Assembly: GCA_026260175.1 (NCBI GenBank)
Contig: JAKCWW010000044.1
Span: 106,803-170,802, forward strand
Direction of reading: 5' to 3'
Length of the DNA stretch: 64,000 nt
Origin: Reticulitermes lucifugus
Taxonomy: Eukaryota > Arthropoda > Insecta > Blattodea > Rhinotermitidae
The position numbers and the translations under genes were made by a program. Numbering within the stretch: position 1 is the first letter of the stretch; each line of letters opens with the position of its first letter. A model generated the notes under the pieces. That model was given only the letters and a program-made list of their open reading frames with translations, was not told where the DNA came from and searched no databases. Positions 23,601 to 33,880 of this stretch are shown piece by piece.

Positions 23601-25935
23601 GTGAAGAGTGATGAGCTTCCTGGATGTCCTTTAACTGATACAATTGCATAATCTGTAATTAAGTACATGGTTGATCACAATGAAATAATATTAATTTCTA
23701 AATGCTCCTGTAGCTACTTTAAACTTAAAATTGAGAATGAGGCATATCTTAGCCTGTTTGTTTCACATGTTCTGACAAAGGAACAAAAAAGAACTTGCTT
23801 GTGTTTGGAGTCTGACTTGCTTGTATGTCCAGAAACCAGTGGCAGTTTCTTGGAAAGTGTTATGATAGGCGATGACACAAAAATCTGTGGTTGTGACCCC
23901 ACAACTAAGTAGCAAAATGGAGAATGTCCCCTCCCTCACTGTAACCACAACAACATGCCAACTGTGCTGTTAAACTAAAGCAATGATGATTGTTTTCTTC
24001 AGCTACAAGGGTATTGCGCACCGTGAGTGTACTCCACAAGATAAGATTATTAATCAGCATTTCTGTTTAAAAGTACTGGGATATGTTCATGATGAATTAT
24101 GTCATAGATGGCCACAAAGATGGTATCTGACATGTGACAAATTCACAATGACAATTCATGTGCCCACTCAGCCCAGCTTGAATAGCAGTTTTTGGCAAAA
24201 CAGTGTTGCGCAAGTAATAGCTCCCTCCTCACCAGACATGGCTCCCTCTGACATATTTCTGGTTTCTAAACTTGAAGAAACCTTCAAAGGCAAAGGATTT
24301 TATGACGTGGACACAACTGAATACAATGCAATGGAGCAGCTGTTGGCAATTCCAGTAATTGAGGTCGAGCAATGCTTCCATCATTGGGGGGAATGGTAAG
24401 CATAGCATTGTTGTTTTTACAGATTCAGTCCCAGTACTTTTTTATTATGGCAGGGCATGAAGCTGAGCACTCATCTCCGTCTAATGCTGAAGTTAAAGAG
24501 TGCATATAGCTATAATTCCATTCCTTTATTTGCTTTCAATGTGTGACAATTAAGCACAGAGAAAAGTATGGCTTTTTGCTTTTTTACTCAGACCTCATAA
24601 TACACATAATATTAAGATCAGTCTCTATCAGAACCAAGAACATAAATTTTCCCCTCTTTGTGTTGATATTAATTTTATTTGCAGGATGGGAATTTCCCAT
24701 TCTTCCTGAATATTAGAACCATTTTATTTGTATTCTTCTGTGTGAATATGTTATTTTCGGTTATTGTCTTACATTTATACTTCTCTGATTATTAAGTAGC
24801 AAGAACCCCCCACCCTCACTCCACCTACAGGGCATATCCAAGTATACCAAGGCCTTGTTGTATGCCTTTTTGCTTTAACATTCCTTACCAATTTACACCA
24901 CTTATTAATTTATGCCCTCTCATTTTTGGATTTTGGCTGGTTAATTTCCATTCATTTGAGTCTTCTTATGGGCATATCATTTTTTATTTATGCCCACTTT
25001 TTCAGGAACACAACTAGGGCATAAACAGGGCCTTGCTGTATAGGTAGGAAATCCCACCAGATAGTGAGATGTTCACGATATACTCCGTAAGGCAGTGCAG
25101 ACTTGCAGTGAGTTCAGTTCCTTTGAGTTTTAAATTAACTGGCACACCCACAACCAAGTAGTAGCCCCCTTCACTGAGCAGGTGTGCTAGGGACTGCATT
25201 CTAGCTGCAAAAGATGTAGAGTATTCAGTCACATGAAACTTGGTTATGTTGAGAAGATGTGTATGAATTTTCACTGTCCCAGGCAGCATGAGTGCATTAT
25301 ATATTATATTATATATTATATTATATTCGGTACTAGTTTTTGTATTTATAAAGTGACATTTTCAGAAAACCAAAACCTTTCCCATATCCACTTTTAAAAT
25401 GCACATTAACAAGTTTTAAAAAACTTTTGAATGATGGGTGTGTCAACCTATTAATAACTGAAGCTTAATGTTACAGTCTAATGAACATGTTCTGTGGACT
25501 TCCATGAAATTTTGCAGTGGTGACACCACAATGGTACTGAGTGTGTGCGTTGGTGTGCACATTGGTGCATGGACAAACTACCAGCTGGGTGTGCTGAGTG
25601 AATATCCAGACAGTCCACCATATGCTATCATCTGGCCATCGTATGAAATGTTTGGCCTTAGTGCTTTAAGAACGGTGATTGGATTCTGCTGTATCATTGC
25701 AACACGTGCACTCTGCAAGTCAGCTTCGTATGCCACAGTATGCGCATTATTGCATCTCAACTCTCAAGAGCTGCGGCAGTCTCAAAATAGCATTGAAAAT
25801 CGGCAGAAGATCACAGTGGAACTGAGCTACAAATTCATTACATATGCTCTCCTTGGCTTCAATACTCTTTATCTACTGCCCAGTGTTTTCAGGCTAATGG
25901 GCATAGAGCGACCAACTTTCTACACGGAAATATAG
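17607..25935 (+). CDS. SGPP1: Sphingosine-1-phosphate phosphatase (PAP2 family)
   Basis: Membrane enzyme of the endoplasmic reticulum that removes phosphate from sphingosine-1-phosphate and so feeds the sphingosine/ceramide salvage branch. Exons 17607-18096, 19794-19957, 20040-20129, 21603-21775, 25518-25935 join in phase to 444 aa plus stop; family members are about 400-440 aa. Residues 1-110 are a polar N-terminus rich in Ser and Lys. Membrane segments start at NWGWYYLFVLGTALGDE. The three lipid-phosphatase motifs are intact: K168 with R175-P176 (KDIVRWPRP), P195-S-T-H198, and S238-R239 with H245 and D249. Exon 5 starts by completing the Arg of RGDTTMV. Start chosen because it is the first in-frame ATG with a fair context (A at -3). 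The family fit is strong; SGPP1 versus SGPP2 cannot be decided, so the symbol means SGPP1/2-like. Confidence 0.94.
18647..18813 (-). mobile_element. hAT-type MITE, 'CAGGGGTGCACAA' family, intronic copy
   Basis: Ends CAGGGCTGCATAAATTTTC and TGTGCATCCCTG are inverted. Flanks ATTTATGA (18639-18646) and ATCTATGA (18814-18821) match in 7 of 8 bases, a hAT-like 8-bp target duplication. The interior aligns (reverse strand) with 50378-50542 and 63229-63377. It lies in SGPP intron 1. CpGs present in the other two copies are TG or CA here. Confidence 0.8.
19463..19662. mobile_element. Possible hAT-type non-autonomous element
   Basis: Begins CCATGGGCATCCAACC and ends GGTTTTAGATCCATG, weakly inverted, with 'GGTGGGCTGCAGG' near the right end as seen in hAT ends. 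Target duplications are not clear. Lies in SGPP intron 1. Confidence 0.35.
21151..21304. repeat. 154-bp near-perfect palindrome
   Basis: The sequence reads almost the same on both strands from AATC at 21151 to GATT at 21304, centred on GGTGCC at 21227/21228 with no spacer. Arms share CAACAAATGC, ATAACAGGTT, GTTTTAAAAACT and ACATGTTTTGG. It has no coding content and lies in SGPP intron 3. Probably a foldback-type MITE; the family is unknown. Confidence 0.85.
22060..22722 (-). mobile_element. LINE (non-LTR retrotransposon) 3' end
   Basis: The minus strand encodes the end of a reverse-transcriptase protein: LPLYSQYILSLALLI, then NSEIHNINTRNKSTFHQPPS, then YQKGTYYFSIKVFN, near 22660-22490, followed by a 3' UTR running to an ATGAAATGAAATGATG-type tail near 22085. 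This pattern is typical of insect CR1/Jockey-like LINE C-termini. It is 5' truncated, as most LINE insertions are. It lies in SGPP intron 4. Confidence 0.75.
23412..23560 (+). mobile_element. pogo/Tigger transposase DNA-binding remnant
   Basis: Reads KREKNVLTSAQKI, stop, VIGKIERAV, stop, then SLEKYAVGLNLRIIK. This resembles the N-terminal CENP-B-like helix-turn-helix of Tigger transposases (LT..QKL.VI.KIE.G.....AEKYGVG..T). No terminal repeats were found. It immediately precedes a mariner fossil, and the junction is not resolved. Confidence 0.45.
23580..24450 (+). mobile_element. mariner-like DNA transposon fossil, second copy
   Basis: Pieces of transposase in order: QVSVKSDELPGCPLTDTIA near 23590, FVSHVLTKEQKRT near 23758, VMIGDDTKICGCDPTTK near 23860 (GDE(S/T)W region, altered), IVFFSYKGIAHRECTPQDK near 23988, SPDMAPSDIFLVSKLEETFK near 24230 (third catalytic Asp of DD34D) and EYNAMEQLLAIP near 24330. 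The 138-residue open frame 23983-24399 is this C-terminal half. The end reads ATTCAGTCCCAGTACTTTTT near 24423, like a mariner right end. It differs from the copy at 6.8 kb, so it is probably another subfamily. Dead; lies in SGPP intron 4. Confidence 0.85.
24847..25038. mobile_element. pogo-type MITE, 192 bp
   Basis: Left end CCAAGGCCTTGTTGTATGCC, and the reverse complement of the right end CAGCAAGGCCCTGTTTATGCC. Both sides are flanked by TA (24845-24846, 25039-25040). No coding content. SGPP intron 4. Confidence 0.75.
25288..25327. repeat. AT-rich simple repeat
   Basis: Repeated ATATATTAT units just upstream of the last SGPP exon. Confidence 0.8.
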
Positions 25936-26283
25936 AACCAAACAGCATATGTACCTCATAATGCATAATTATGTTTTTGTATTGTTTGTATTCCTATCAG
26001 CTACCTTAACTGCAACCACAAGCACATGTTGAGTGACACAGCTCTGTAGGATGGCAGTTGTGCTCCTAATTGGCCTGAAGCTTCAGGTTATATCAGTCAT
26101 TAGAACTGCATAACTTGTTAGTGTTGGTCAGATCAGTCCTACTTGTATGACCCTGAACTGCCACATGCATCTGTTCTCTTGTAGTAGATGTGAGAAAGTA
26201 CAGTAGCATCGGTGGAAGCATGTATATTTCATACCTGCACAATTCACATTCAGAAGTTTTGATTCAGATCAGTGTTCAGCAAA

Positions 26284-26289
26284 AATAAA
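26284..26289 (+). promoter_or_regulatory. Possible SGPP poly(A) signal AATAAA
   Basis: AATAAA about 350 bases after the SGPP stop codon. It is the first canonical hexamer there. Confidence 0.4.
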
Positions 26290-27963
26290 TTAATGGTATT
26301 TGATGGTGCTGAATGTGTTAAGTAAAGAGCATATCTTTGTCTTACCAAGCACAGGGAAATAAGAGCACAGTATTGCAAGCTGAGTGAGCCAAGTGTTGAT
26401 GTTGTCATTTCTATGCTGCAGCATGAGAATCCGATATGTGTTTTGTGTCTCATAGAGGCAGGTAATTTTGGGTGATGTTATTCTGTTGTGCAAGTTATTA
26501 ATTTGCAGTACTATTAAAAAGTATGCATCTTTGAGAAAATGTCACCAAAGGTTTTCTAAAAAAAAAAAATTCCACATCAACAGTCCATGTAGTAGAACAA
26601 TACACACATTAGTGGAAAGTTTCAAATCACAGAGTCAGTGCTGAATAAAAAGAAATACAAAATGTTATGTTTTAACTGAAGAGAAAGTGGGCAATTCTGG
26701 CACTTGAATAGAAACAAACCCAGAAAATTAAAGCCTTACAACAGCTTTTTCCTTTAGACTGGGAAGTGAGCACTTGGTATTGCAGGTAGTTTCAAGAATT
26801 TGTAGCCTCTGGATTTCTTGATCCCAAACTTATGTTTTTCTTGGATGAGAGAAAATTTATATTAGACAGGAAGGTAAACAGCCAGAATAGCAGAGATGGT
26901 ATTCCAAAAAAAATACCTATGTAGTTCATGAAGTTCCATTATATGACCTTATATGACCTTAAAGCTGGGGTATTAAACAGAAGTTGTAGACACGAAGCAA
27001 AAAACGGCTTCTATCCAGTACACTTTTTACTACTAGATTTAGAGTTTTTGAAGTATTACATAAAAGTGAGTTAAGGTGCCAGAATTGTTACAACTTGTAT
27101 ACTTTTAGTAAAGTGTTTAGTAATACAGAATCATATCGATTAGCTCAGTTTCTTAGGTGACTGACCACAGACCTCAGTGTCATGACATCTCCTATCTGTT
27201 CTTCAGAGTATTTGATTTGTAAGGTTTTGGACCTTTCAGAATGGGCTTTTGTTTTTTAAGATGTATTTCTCAGTTTTCAATGAAAGTAATCTTTAGAACA
27301 TGACACACCATTTACTTTACCACAGTCGCTGTTTTCATTGGACAGTTTAAAATCAGGAAGAATTTCATGCCTGCATGGCTACAGCAATTGCTGATGGACA
27401 GTGTAATTTTATTTATCTCAAAACTACAAAATCCAGAGACTGTCATAGCAAAATTAATTTCATCACATAACTAAAGTTAGCCAGTACATGATGGAATGTC
27501 CTAAAACCAAGGGTGTTTTCACTTTATACCACAGGTTTATTTAGTGTAGTTGTGAAGTCAGCATTGTGGACAGATTTGTTAACAGTGAAGCTTGACTGAA
27601 GGAAGCAGCTGCCACCAAACAGTTCTGTATATGGTGTTAGTGTCTGAAGTCATTCTCTGCCATATTTGGGTAAAGCTGTATTTAAGGTTACAGCTTGCAC
27701 TGCATGTGATGATAGACATTCTTAATATTTGCTTTTATGGTTGTCAAGATACGTACTTATGATGTCTGAAACTTCTCTGTTTTCAGTAGCTTGCTGTATT
27801 ATGATTTTCTCAAGTTTATTGATAATTTCTTTTGTATGGAGATAAAGTAACTGGTAGAGCAGACAGAAAGAAAATCAAGTTAATAAGTAGTGAGCTGAAG
27901 AATACAACTATATGGAGCTCAGTACTGAATATCAGTTGTGATGGCCTAAGTCCTCAATATATA
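26290..27963. other. Downstream of SGPP, no gene recognised
   Basis: CpG-poor sequence without a coding signal. The only motif noticed is a pair of TGACCT sites at 26944 and 26954 (see findings). It could belong to a long 3' UTR. Confidence 0.4.
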
Positions 27964-28681
27964 CAGTAATCTCCCAACTTACAATGCCTCATGTTATGTT
28001 GTTCCACACTTATGCTGTTTGTCCCCAGACAGTATATTAAGGCAAGCATGCGATTTTGTAAATACGGTGTTGAAGATGTCTTTGAGTTGCTGAACGCCCA
28101 TGATCAGGAACTCACGCTTGATGGCCTTGTTGAAATTCAAAAGCAAAGCACCCTTGAAGAAGCTGACGAACCTGAGCCAGACCCTGAGCTTGAGTCTAAA
28201 GAGAGGACCATGATGGTTTCAAAGTTAACAGGGGCTTGGACTTGTTCAAGCTGGCGTCCAAGTGTCTGAGGACATTGATTCAAACAAGTGGTAATAAGCA
28301 AAAGTGGACAAGGAATTACAAGGATGCTTGCTTGCTATGAGGAAAGTATGAAGGAGAAGAAGAAGTCTTTTGTCTCACCAGATTTCAGTGTATGATTTCT
28401 ACAAGTCATATTCAGGGACTTCTGCATCACACTTGTATTTTTGGACATTGGAGGTGATGACTGAGAGGACCCACCTACAGTTGGAGGGGAAGTGCCTCCT
28501 CAAATTGTCAGTCATTTGTCAGATTTAATATTTGTTTGTAAATTTTTCATATATATTTTTCTTCACCAAAACAGATAGTGTGGAGCCATGCTTCCCATCC
28601 TAACATTGTGTTGTGAGAAAATCTGCCTCGACTAACATCACTAGTCTCAGAATCACATGATGTCAATTCAGGGGATGACTG
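27964..28681 (+). mobile_element. Tigger-type DNA transposon, internally deleted, 718 bp
   Basis: The left end CAGTAATCTCCCAACTTACA and the reverse complement of the right end CAGTCATCCCCTGAATTGACA are related. TA flanks both sides (27962-27963 and 28682-28683). Inside, the reading YGVEDVFELLNAHDQELT, then EADEPEPDPELESKE, then ACYEESMKEKKKS resembles the C-terminal tail of Tigger transposases. The DNA-binding and catalytic parts are gone, complementary to the deletion at 7.5-8.2 kb, which kept only the N-terminal part. Confidence 0.85.
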
Positions 28682-30600
28682 TAATATTATTTGTACTCCT
28701 TAGAGAACTAGCTTGCAACCAAGGTATCTTTATTACAGCAATTTGCTGCAATAAATGATCACCACACCACTATACTCCATTATACACATATCTTCCACTT
28801 GCATTCTTCCTAAAATAAGAAACATAACTTGATAATACACAATAAGCTAAATTACAAGAACTGAATGTAAACAGTGACATGTATTACAACCTGGATGTTA
28901 CCAGGTCCAGCCCAGAACAGATGTTTGTCAGTTTTCTCATGAAACTGTGACATTCTGCTAGTAACTAGATGTTGTAAAACTTCTTGACAGATGAGAAGTA
29001 CTGTAGTCTGCAGTCAGAATAATAAATGTTTCACGAAGTTTATAACTGGAAATAGTAAGGGAAATGGAAGAATTCTCCCATTTATATATAATATAAACAT
29101 TGTCTCAAATAATTATTTGTATTATTATTTAATAGTAATGCAACTGAGAATACACCTCTGAAACATTCATTACCCATGTTTGTTGAATTGGACAGTTTGT
29201 TTGGCTATGTATAATATGGCTCAGGTCTGTGACACACCTGTGCTAGTAATGCATAACATCACAAATGATTTGAATAGTCACATATTACTACACTGAAATT
29301 CAGTTATCTTATTTTATATATGAAAATTATTTAATGTGCGTGTTTGTTGCACTTGTGGGAGGGAATGTGGTTAAAATAAAAATGTGGCATATGTTGGTAC
29401 AGGAAAGTATTGTCCCTTCCATAGTAACTCTGGATAATACAAGCTCCCATATCTCAACCAACCTTATCCCAGAGCATTTCTTTCAGTCTAAACTGATGAT
29501 GCAATTTTGCTGTGACCTAAGCATGCAGCATCTTTTCATACACCACACTGCCCCCCCCCCCCAAAAAAAATCTTTGTTTTCATTCACATTTACCAGGATA
29601 CACTCATTGGCTTTGACCAATACTACAGGTACTCTATAGCATGAACATTAAAGTTGCCATTCTCTGTTATAACATAAACACAAAACTTTATATCTGAATA
29701 ATCCATTTCATGAGCCCTGTACACGTCATCGTTGCTGCTGCATGTAACTACCATCTGACCAAGTGCTGGCATAAGCTACCTGTCTTGGTAAGGCTTTCAC
29801 ATTATGATAATTTAAAACATAGTAGAGAGCCTCCTTTACCGTATGAACTTCGTGCCATCTTATTCCTAGTCACTGTGCTATGACTGCTGTATAGATTTGG
29901 AATATGATATTTACTTCTTTCACTTCAGAATGAGTCGTATTCAGGAGAGGAATTAAAATGTTTATTAGGGATGTTTTTTGAATGGATGTGTTTGCATCAG
30001 TAGATAATATGTTTTGCCTCGCAAAAGTTTCAAATTGTAGGAGAATTGAGACCAAGTATGGGGATACATAACAAAAAAGGGGCTCAGTCTACAAGAGTGC
30101 TTATGAGAGAACGGAGAAGATAGTATCATTCGAAACCCAACCTAATAGAAACAGCAGTGGATGAGTACAGTGTTCAGTTGGACATTCATGTTCATGTAAA
30201 AGTTCCTGAGAAGCATAGTGTAATGTATAGAAGATTTCATTAATATAACCTATGCTTATTCCAGCCTGGAGACTAAAAGATGTACTACATAAATACGAAT
30301 TTATCGGGCAGTTTATTATTTAGAATTTTCATGTTCATCTCAGCAAATGTAAATTATGTACATTAAACAAGAGCCGACGGAACCGAGATGAGATATTAAT
30401 TTTGTATTTCGTTTAAAGATGGCAGTATGAAACGTGTTTAAATAGATTTTATGTTACCGTGACATCTATGAATGCAGGGGTAGTCTAAAGCTAGTTCCAG
30501 TGTTTCCTCACTAGGGTGTGGTGTTCGTCTGGCAGACATTACAGTTGGCAGAACAATTTTGAAACAGTCGTTGATGCCCGGCATAGTTGTCGTGGTCACG
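28682..30600. other. Intergenic; CpG density rises towards the right
   Basis: No gene or clear transposon. A poly-C/poly-A tract lies at about 29550-29571. CpG is sparse at the left and common from about 30.37 kb. Confidence 0.5.
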
Positions 30601-30649
30601 GATAAAGGCGTGTGTTGTGTCAAGACTTCTGTAGCTGTAGTTAGTGAAC

Positions 30650-30938
30650 TGGCGCCGGTGTGTTATATAAGGAGAATTGTCTGTAGGTACAGAATAATTT
30701 AAGCTGTCTTATATGTAGCACTATTTTCCATTTATGTTATGAATTGTGACTTTCGTGTGCTGTGCCCTCCGGTTCCCGTTAGATCGCGTGGAGGGAAAAT
30801 TGTTCGTTAAGCTGTGTTGTAGCCTCTGCCCCTGACGTTCTAACATTCATTTTCATCTTCTTTAGGTCTGCTCGTGAAGAAACTTGTTCGTAACAGTCAC
30901 GCGGAGGTTTGACGGCGGTTGGGTACTTCTACAAAACG
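30650..30938 (+). promoter_or_regulatory. Candidate TATA promoter with non-coding first exon
   Basis: GTTATATAAGGAG at about 30662 is a good TATA-box match in CpG-rich sequence. About 250 bases on, a consensus donor GTAAGTG stands at 30939. No downstream exon could be identified, so this may be the start of a gene whose next exon lies beyond the window, a non-coding RNA, or chance. Confidence 0.25.
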
Positions 30939-32930
30939 TAAGTGCATACAAAATGTCCATTTTTACATGGGAGTGATACAAAATGTTCGAATTTTGGCGC
31001 CTTGATTGTAGTAAGTTGGCTTTGAGCCATCTTAGTTGCATACTCTGCCCTCATAAAGGTATTTATTTTGCAGTAACTGTAGAACGGTTTGTTTGATGTT
31101 AGAAAGGAATGATCGCAAGAAACTCGGTATTATTGTGTCATAAGAAATTTGGTGCTCTTCGGGGTTAAGGACATACACTCGCTTTGAAACGTTTTATATT
31201 ACTGAATTATTAACGTGTGCTGAGTATAGTTATAGATATTCTTTCTCAGTTGGAGGTCTGAGGGTGATGTTGCGGTGAGAATATTTCCATAGCGAGGTGT
31301 CGCCATCTGGACCAGCTGTGATAGTTTGGGTGTTGGCTTGAGCGCAGTGTTGCAAGTTTGACCAAAACCACTGGAACTGGAAAGGGGCGATATACGTTTG
31401 GTTTCTCTTAATGTTAGTAGATGTAAACCACTGGTTTCGGTATTATGTTTTGCAGTTGCCACGTATCTGATACAGTGCTTTACGACATTAAGAGTTTGTA
31501 TATCGGATTTTTATGTGCTGCCTGTTGAGTCCAATGGCCCGTGTTCCTTCCTTTTGTTTGACGATATAACTCGTGACATTGGAGGGGGAAGTATAGCAAC
31601 ACCGGAAGTGTTGGTGAGTCAGACAGATTCCCCCCCCCCCNCCCCAGTAGAACGGTTGAGACGGGTGGGGTGCTTCAGGGAAAATGATGGCTAGTTCATT
31701 ACATTTACTTATCTGTCCTAAGAATTAATCGATAGCGACCCCAAGTTGATTTTCTTAAACTTTTCATGAAATCCTACAACCCTTTAAAGACGCAGAGTAA
31801 TTTGGTTTGGCAATGAATGATTTTTATTGCTTGCATCGGGCACTGGACGAAGGGTGTCGACTGTGGACCAACTGAATACATTCATTTGACGTAATTATGA
31901 TAATTAATAGTGTAAATCAGTTTTTGTTTCTAGATGCTACTGTATAATCAGTTCAACACTAACAAATTTCATGTGCCAGACACTTTTCGGCCAACGTTCA
32001 TATTGTTAAATATTCTGATAATGTCGATTCCATTGGTCGCTTATTTTGAAGTTATTTCTTACGTGTCTGTTACAGACTTTTGAAGGTTTCTGGATTCATG
32101 TACTTAAGAAATCTTGAAAATTCCATCTGGCGGGAGAATTTTATAGTAACAGACTAAATAAGTTGCAGGATTGTAGGAGGCGTTTGTTGATGCACGTGAG
32201 AGTGGCAGGGTATTGACTGTCGTTCTTGCCTCTCAGATCGAATCCAGATAATCTTGATCAACATAGTCATTTTATTAACACTAATTTTAAAGTAATTTTA
32301 AAGCCAGATAATCTTGGTTTCCCTACAGTTCGTGCCGGAGTATTAATTCAATATGGCTGACTTTCGTCTTTCTGGGTGATCTGAACCAATATCTGTATGG
32401 CCCAGTCTAACTTTGTAAAGACGACTAATGCCGACGTGTCCTATTAGAATCGCAACAGTGTTTCGTAACATGTTAGAACCCAGCTGTCCGTGTTGGATTT
32501 GGATTACATTCGTTAGCTTCAAGGTTACGGAGGTGGTGCTGTAAAATAGGCCACAATATCCCCCGTTAGCTGAATCGAAGTTACAGAATGTGCTAAAGGG
32601 CTGATTAAGTAGATGGTGATTGGCTGAAGCACTGGAGGTGAATGAGATGGTATTCTCCGAAACGCAAGATGGCATCCTTTTATCGGCGTTCTGATCTTGG
32701 GGATAGTGAGCCAAGGTGCATTACAGGAAACTATTTTCCAAGGCCGTGTAAGACATTAGAGAAAATGGCGAGGTTTAAAACATCTTAGTGCTTTGTTCTG
32801 TCCGTAAAGAATCGTTGATAACGGTGGAATTGCCGAAAGGTTACGCTGAAAGATCAACAGTCTTAATAAACATCAGTTACCAAAGCGTCATTAAATAAAC
32901 CAATGAAGGGTAACAAGACCGGAGGATCAC
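30939..32930. other. Intergenic or first-intron sequence
   Basis: CpG-rich, unique-looking. A poly-C run with one unresolved base (31641) lies at 31631-31645. No coding region supported. Confidence 0.4.
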
Positions 32931-32936
32931 ACGGCT

Positions 32937-33106
32937 CAGGCACGCGCATTCTTCAGATACATGTTCGTACACAGCAGGGGGCGACTAAATATTGTATGAT
33001 AGCGCCTGATTGTGGGGCTTCAATATGGAACCTTCTTCATGTCAGTATTCTTGCATTCAGAATTTTGAAGTGGCTCCAAGAATTTGGGAAAAATTGTGGA
33101 CTCCTG
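32937..33106 (+). mobile_element. hAT-type MITE, 'CAGGGGTGCACAA' family, diverged copy
   Basis: The interior (GCGACTAAATATTGTATG, then GTGGGGCTTCAATATGGAAC, then TTTTGAAGTGGCTCC) aligns with 50378-50542. The right end reads TTGTGGACTCCTG. The left end, CAGGCACGCGCA, is poor and the flanks show no 8-bp duplication, so the left boundary is uncertain. Confidence 0.6.
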
Positions 33107-33316
33107 CTTCAGTGTACGATCTCGTATCCCGTTCCTTGGCCCCTCATGGATATTTGTCCACATTTTACTGTGCTGGTTTATGAAGGTAGACGCGTTCCTA
33201 TGGTCTGATTCCCCCTTCCCTCTTTGAGGAGTCACATCGCGTCCTTGAAGAAGGAACTGATGATAGAGGCATGACGATCCATGGAGTCCTACTACGCACT
33301 TATCTGAGTAAGACTT

Positions 33317-33635
33317 TAATAAAATCACGATACTCAGTCCAACAAAATGCACTGTATTGTTCCCAGATATTTTATATTACAACACTAATTTCCAGTAGAC
33401 CAGGATCCATTACACAACAAATGCCAACATTTTATTAACTGGTTGACCTTTTTACATCTTTTTATTGTGTACATGGATTGCTAGTTCGGTTTTGTGAAGT
33501 TACTTTGATGTGAGTCCCTGATGATGTTTCCATAAGGGATCGAAACACGTAGCAGTGTTCAACGAGATATTGTAATATAAAATATTAGGGAACCATATAG
33601 TGCATTTTGTTGGACTGAGTATTGTGATTTGATTA
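33317..33635 (+). repeat. Element with 66-bp inverted arms and a hammerhead-like motif
   Basis: Left arm 33317-33382 and right arm 33570-33635 are reverse complements at about 60 of 66 positions (shared core ACTCAGTCCAACAAAATGC). Next to the right arm, 33518-33551 reads CTGATGA, a hairpin, then GAAAC and ACGTA, the conserved core order of a hammerhead ribozyme. The same plan is seen at 53.3-54.0 kb. Similar motifs are known from Penelope-like retroelements; that assignment is inference. Confidence 0.7.
33518..33551 (+). ncRNA. Degenerate hammerhead-ribozyme-like motif
   Basis: Core CTGATGA (33518-33524), stem II TTTCC/GGGAT with loop ATAA, GAAAC (33542-33546), short stem III, cleavage triplet GTA. 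One extra T stands between the core and stem II. Stem I pairs poorly here, so activity is doubtful. Confidence 0.4.
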
Positions 33636-33769
33636 TCGACAATGCCGGAATGAACAATATAATATTTAAGACTTCAATAATCTACAACGGGGAAGGCAAA
33701 ACTTGGAATGTTTCCTGTTATAACGCCACCACCCAGCAGGAAGGGTCCTGTCACTCTCCCTTTTACCGT

Positions 33770-33880
33770 AGGTGAGGGGCTTACGTTAGACGTCAGGTTA
33801 GTCTCTCTCTCTGTTTCAGCATGTCGCGTGATTCTGTATGCTTACGCGAGGGGCTTAGGTTACACGTCAGGTATGAGTGG
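33770..33880 (+). repeat. Short direct repeat, period about 75 bp
   Basis: GAGGGGCTTACGTTAGACGT at about 33775 recurs as GAGGGGCTTAGGTTACACGT at about 33849. Both are followed by CAGGT. It is CpG-rich, with no coding support. Confidence 0.6.

Noticed and set aside
23983-24399. 138-residue open frame as a host gene
   Set aside because: It is the C-terminal half of a dead mariner transposase.
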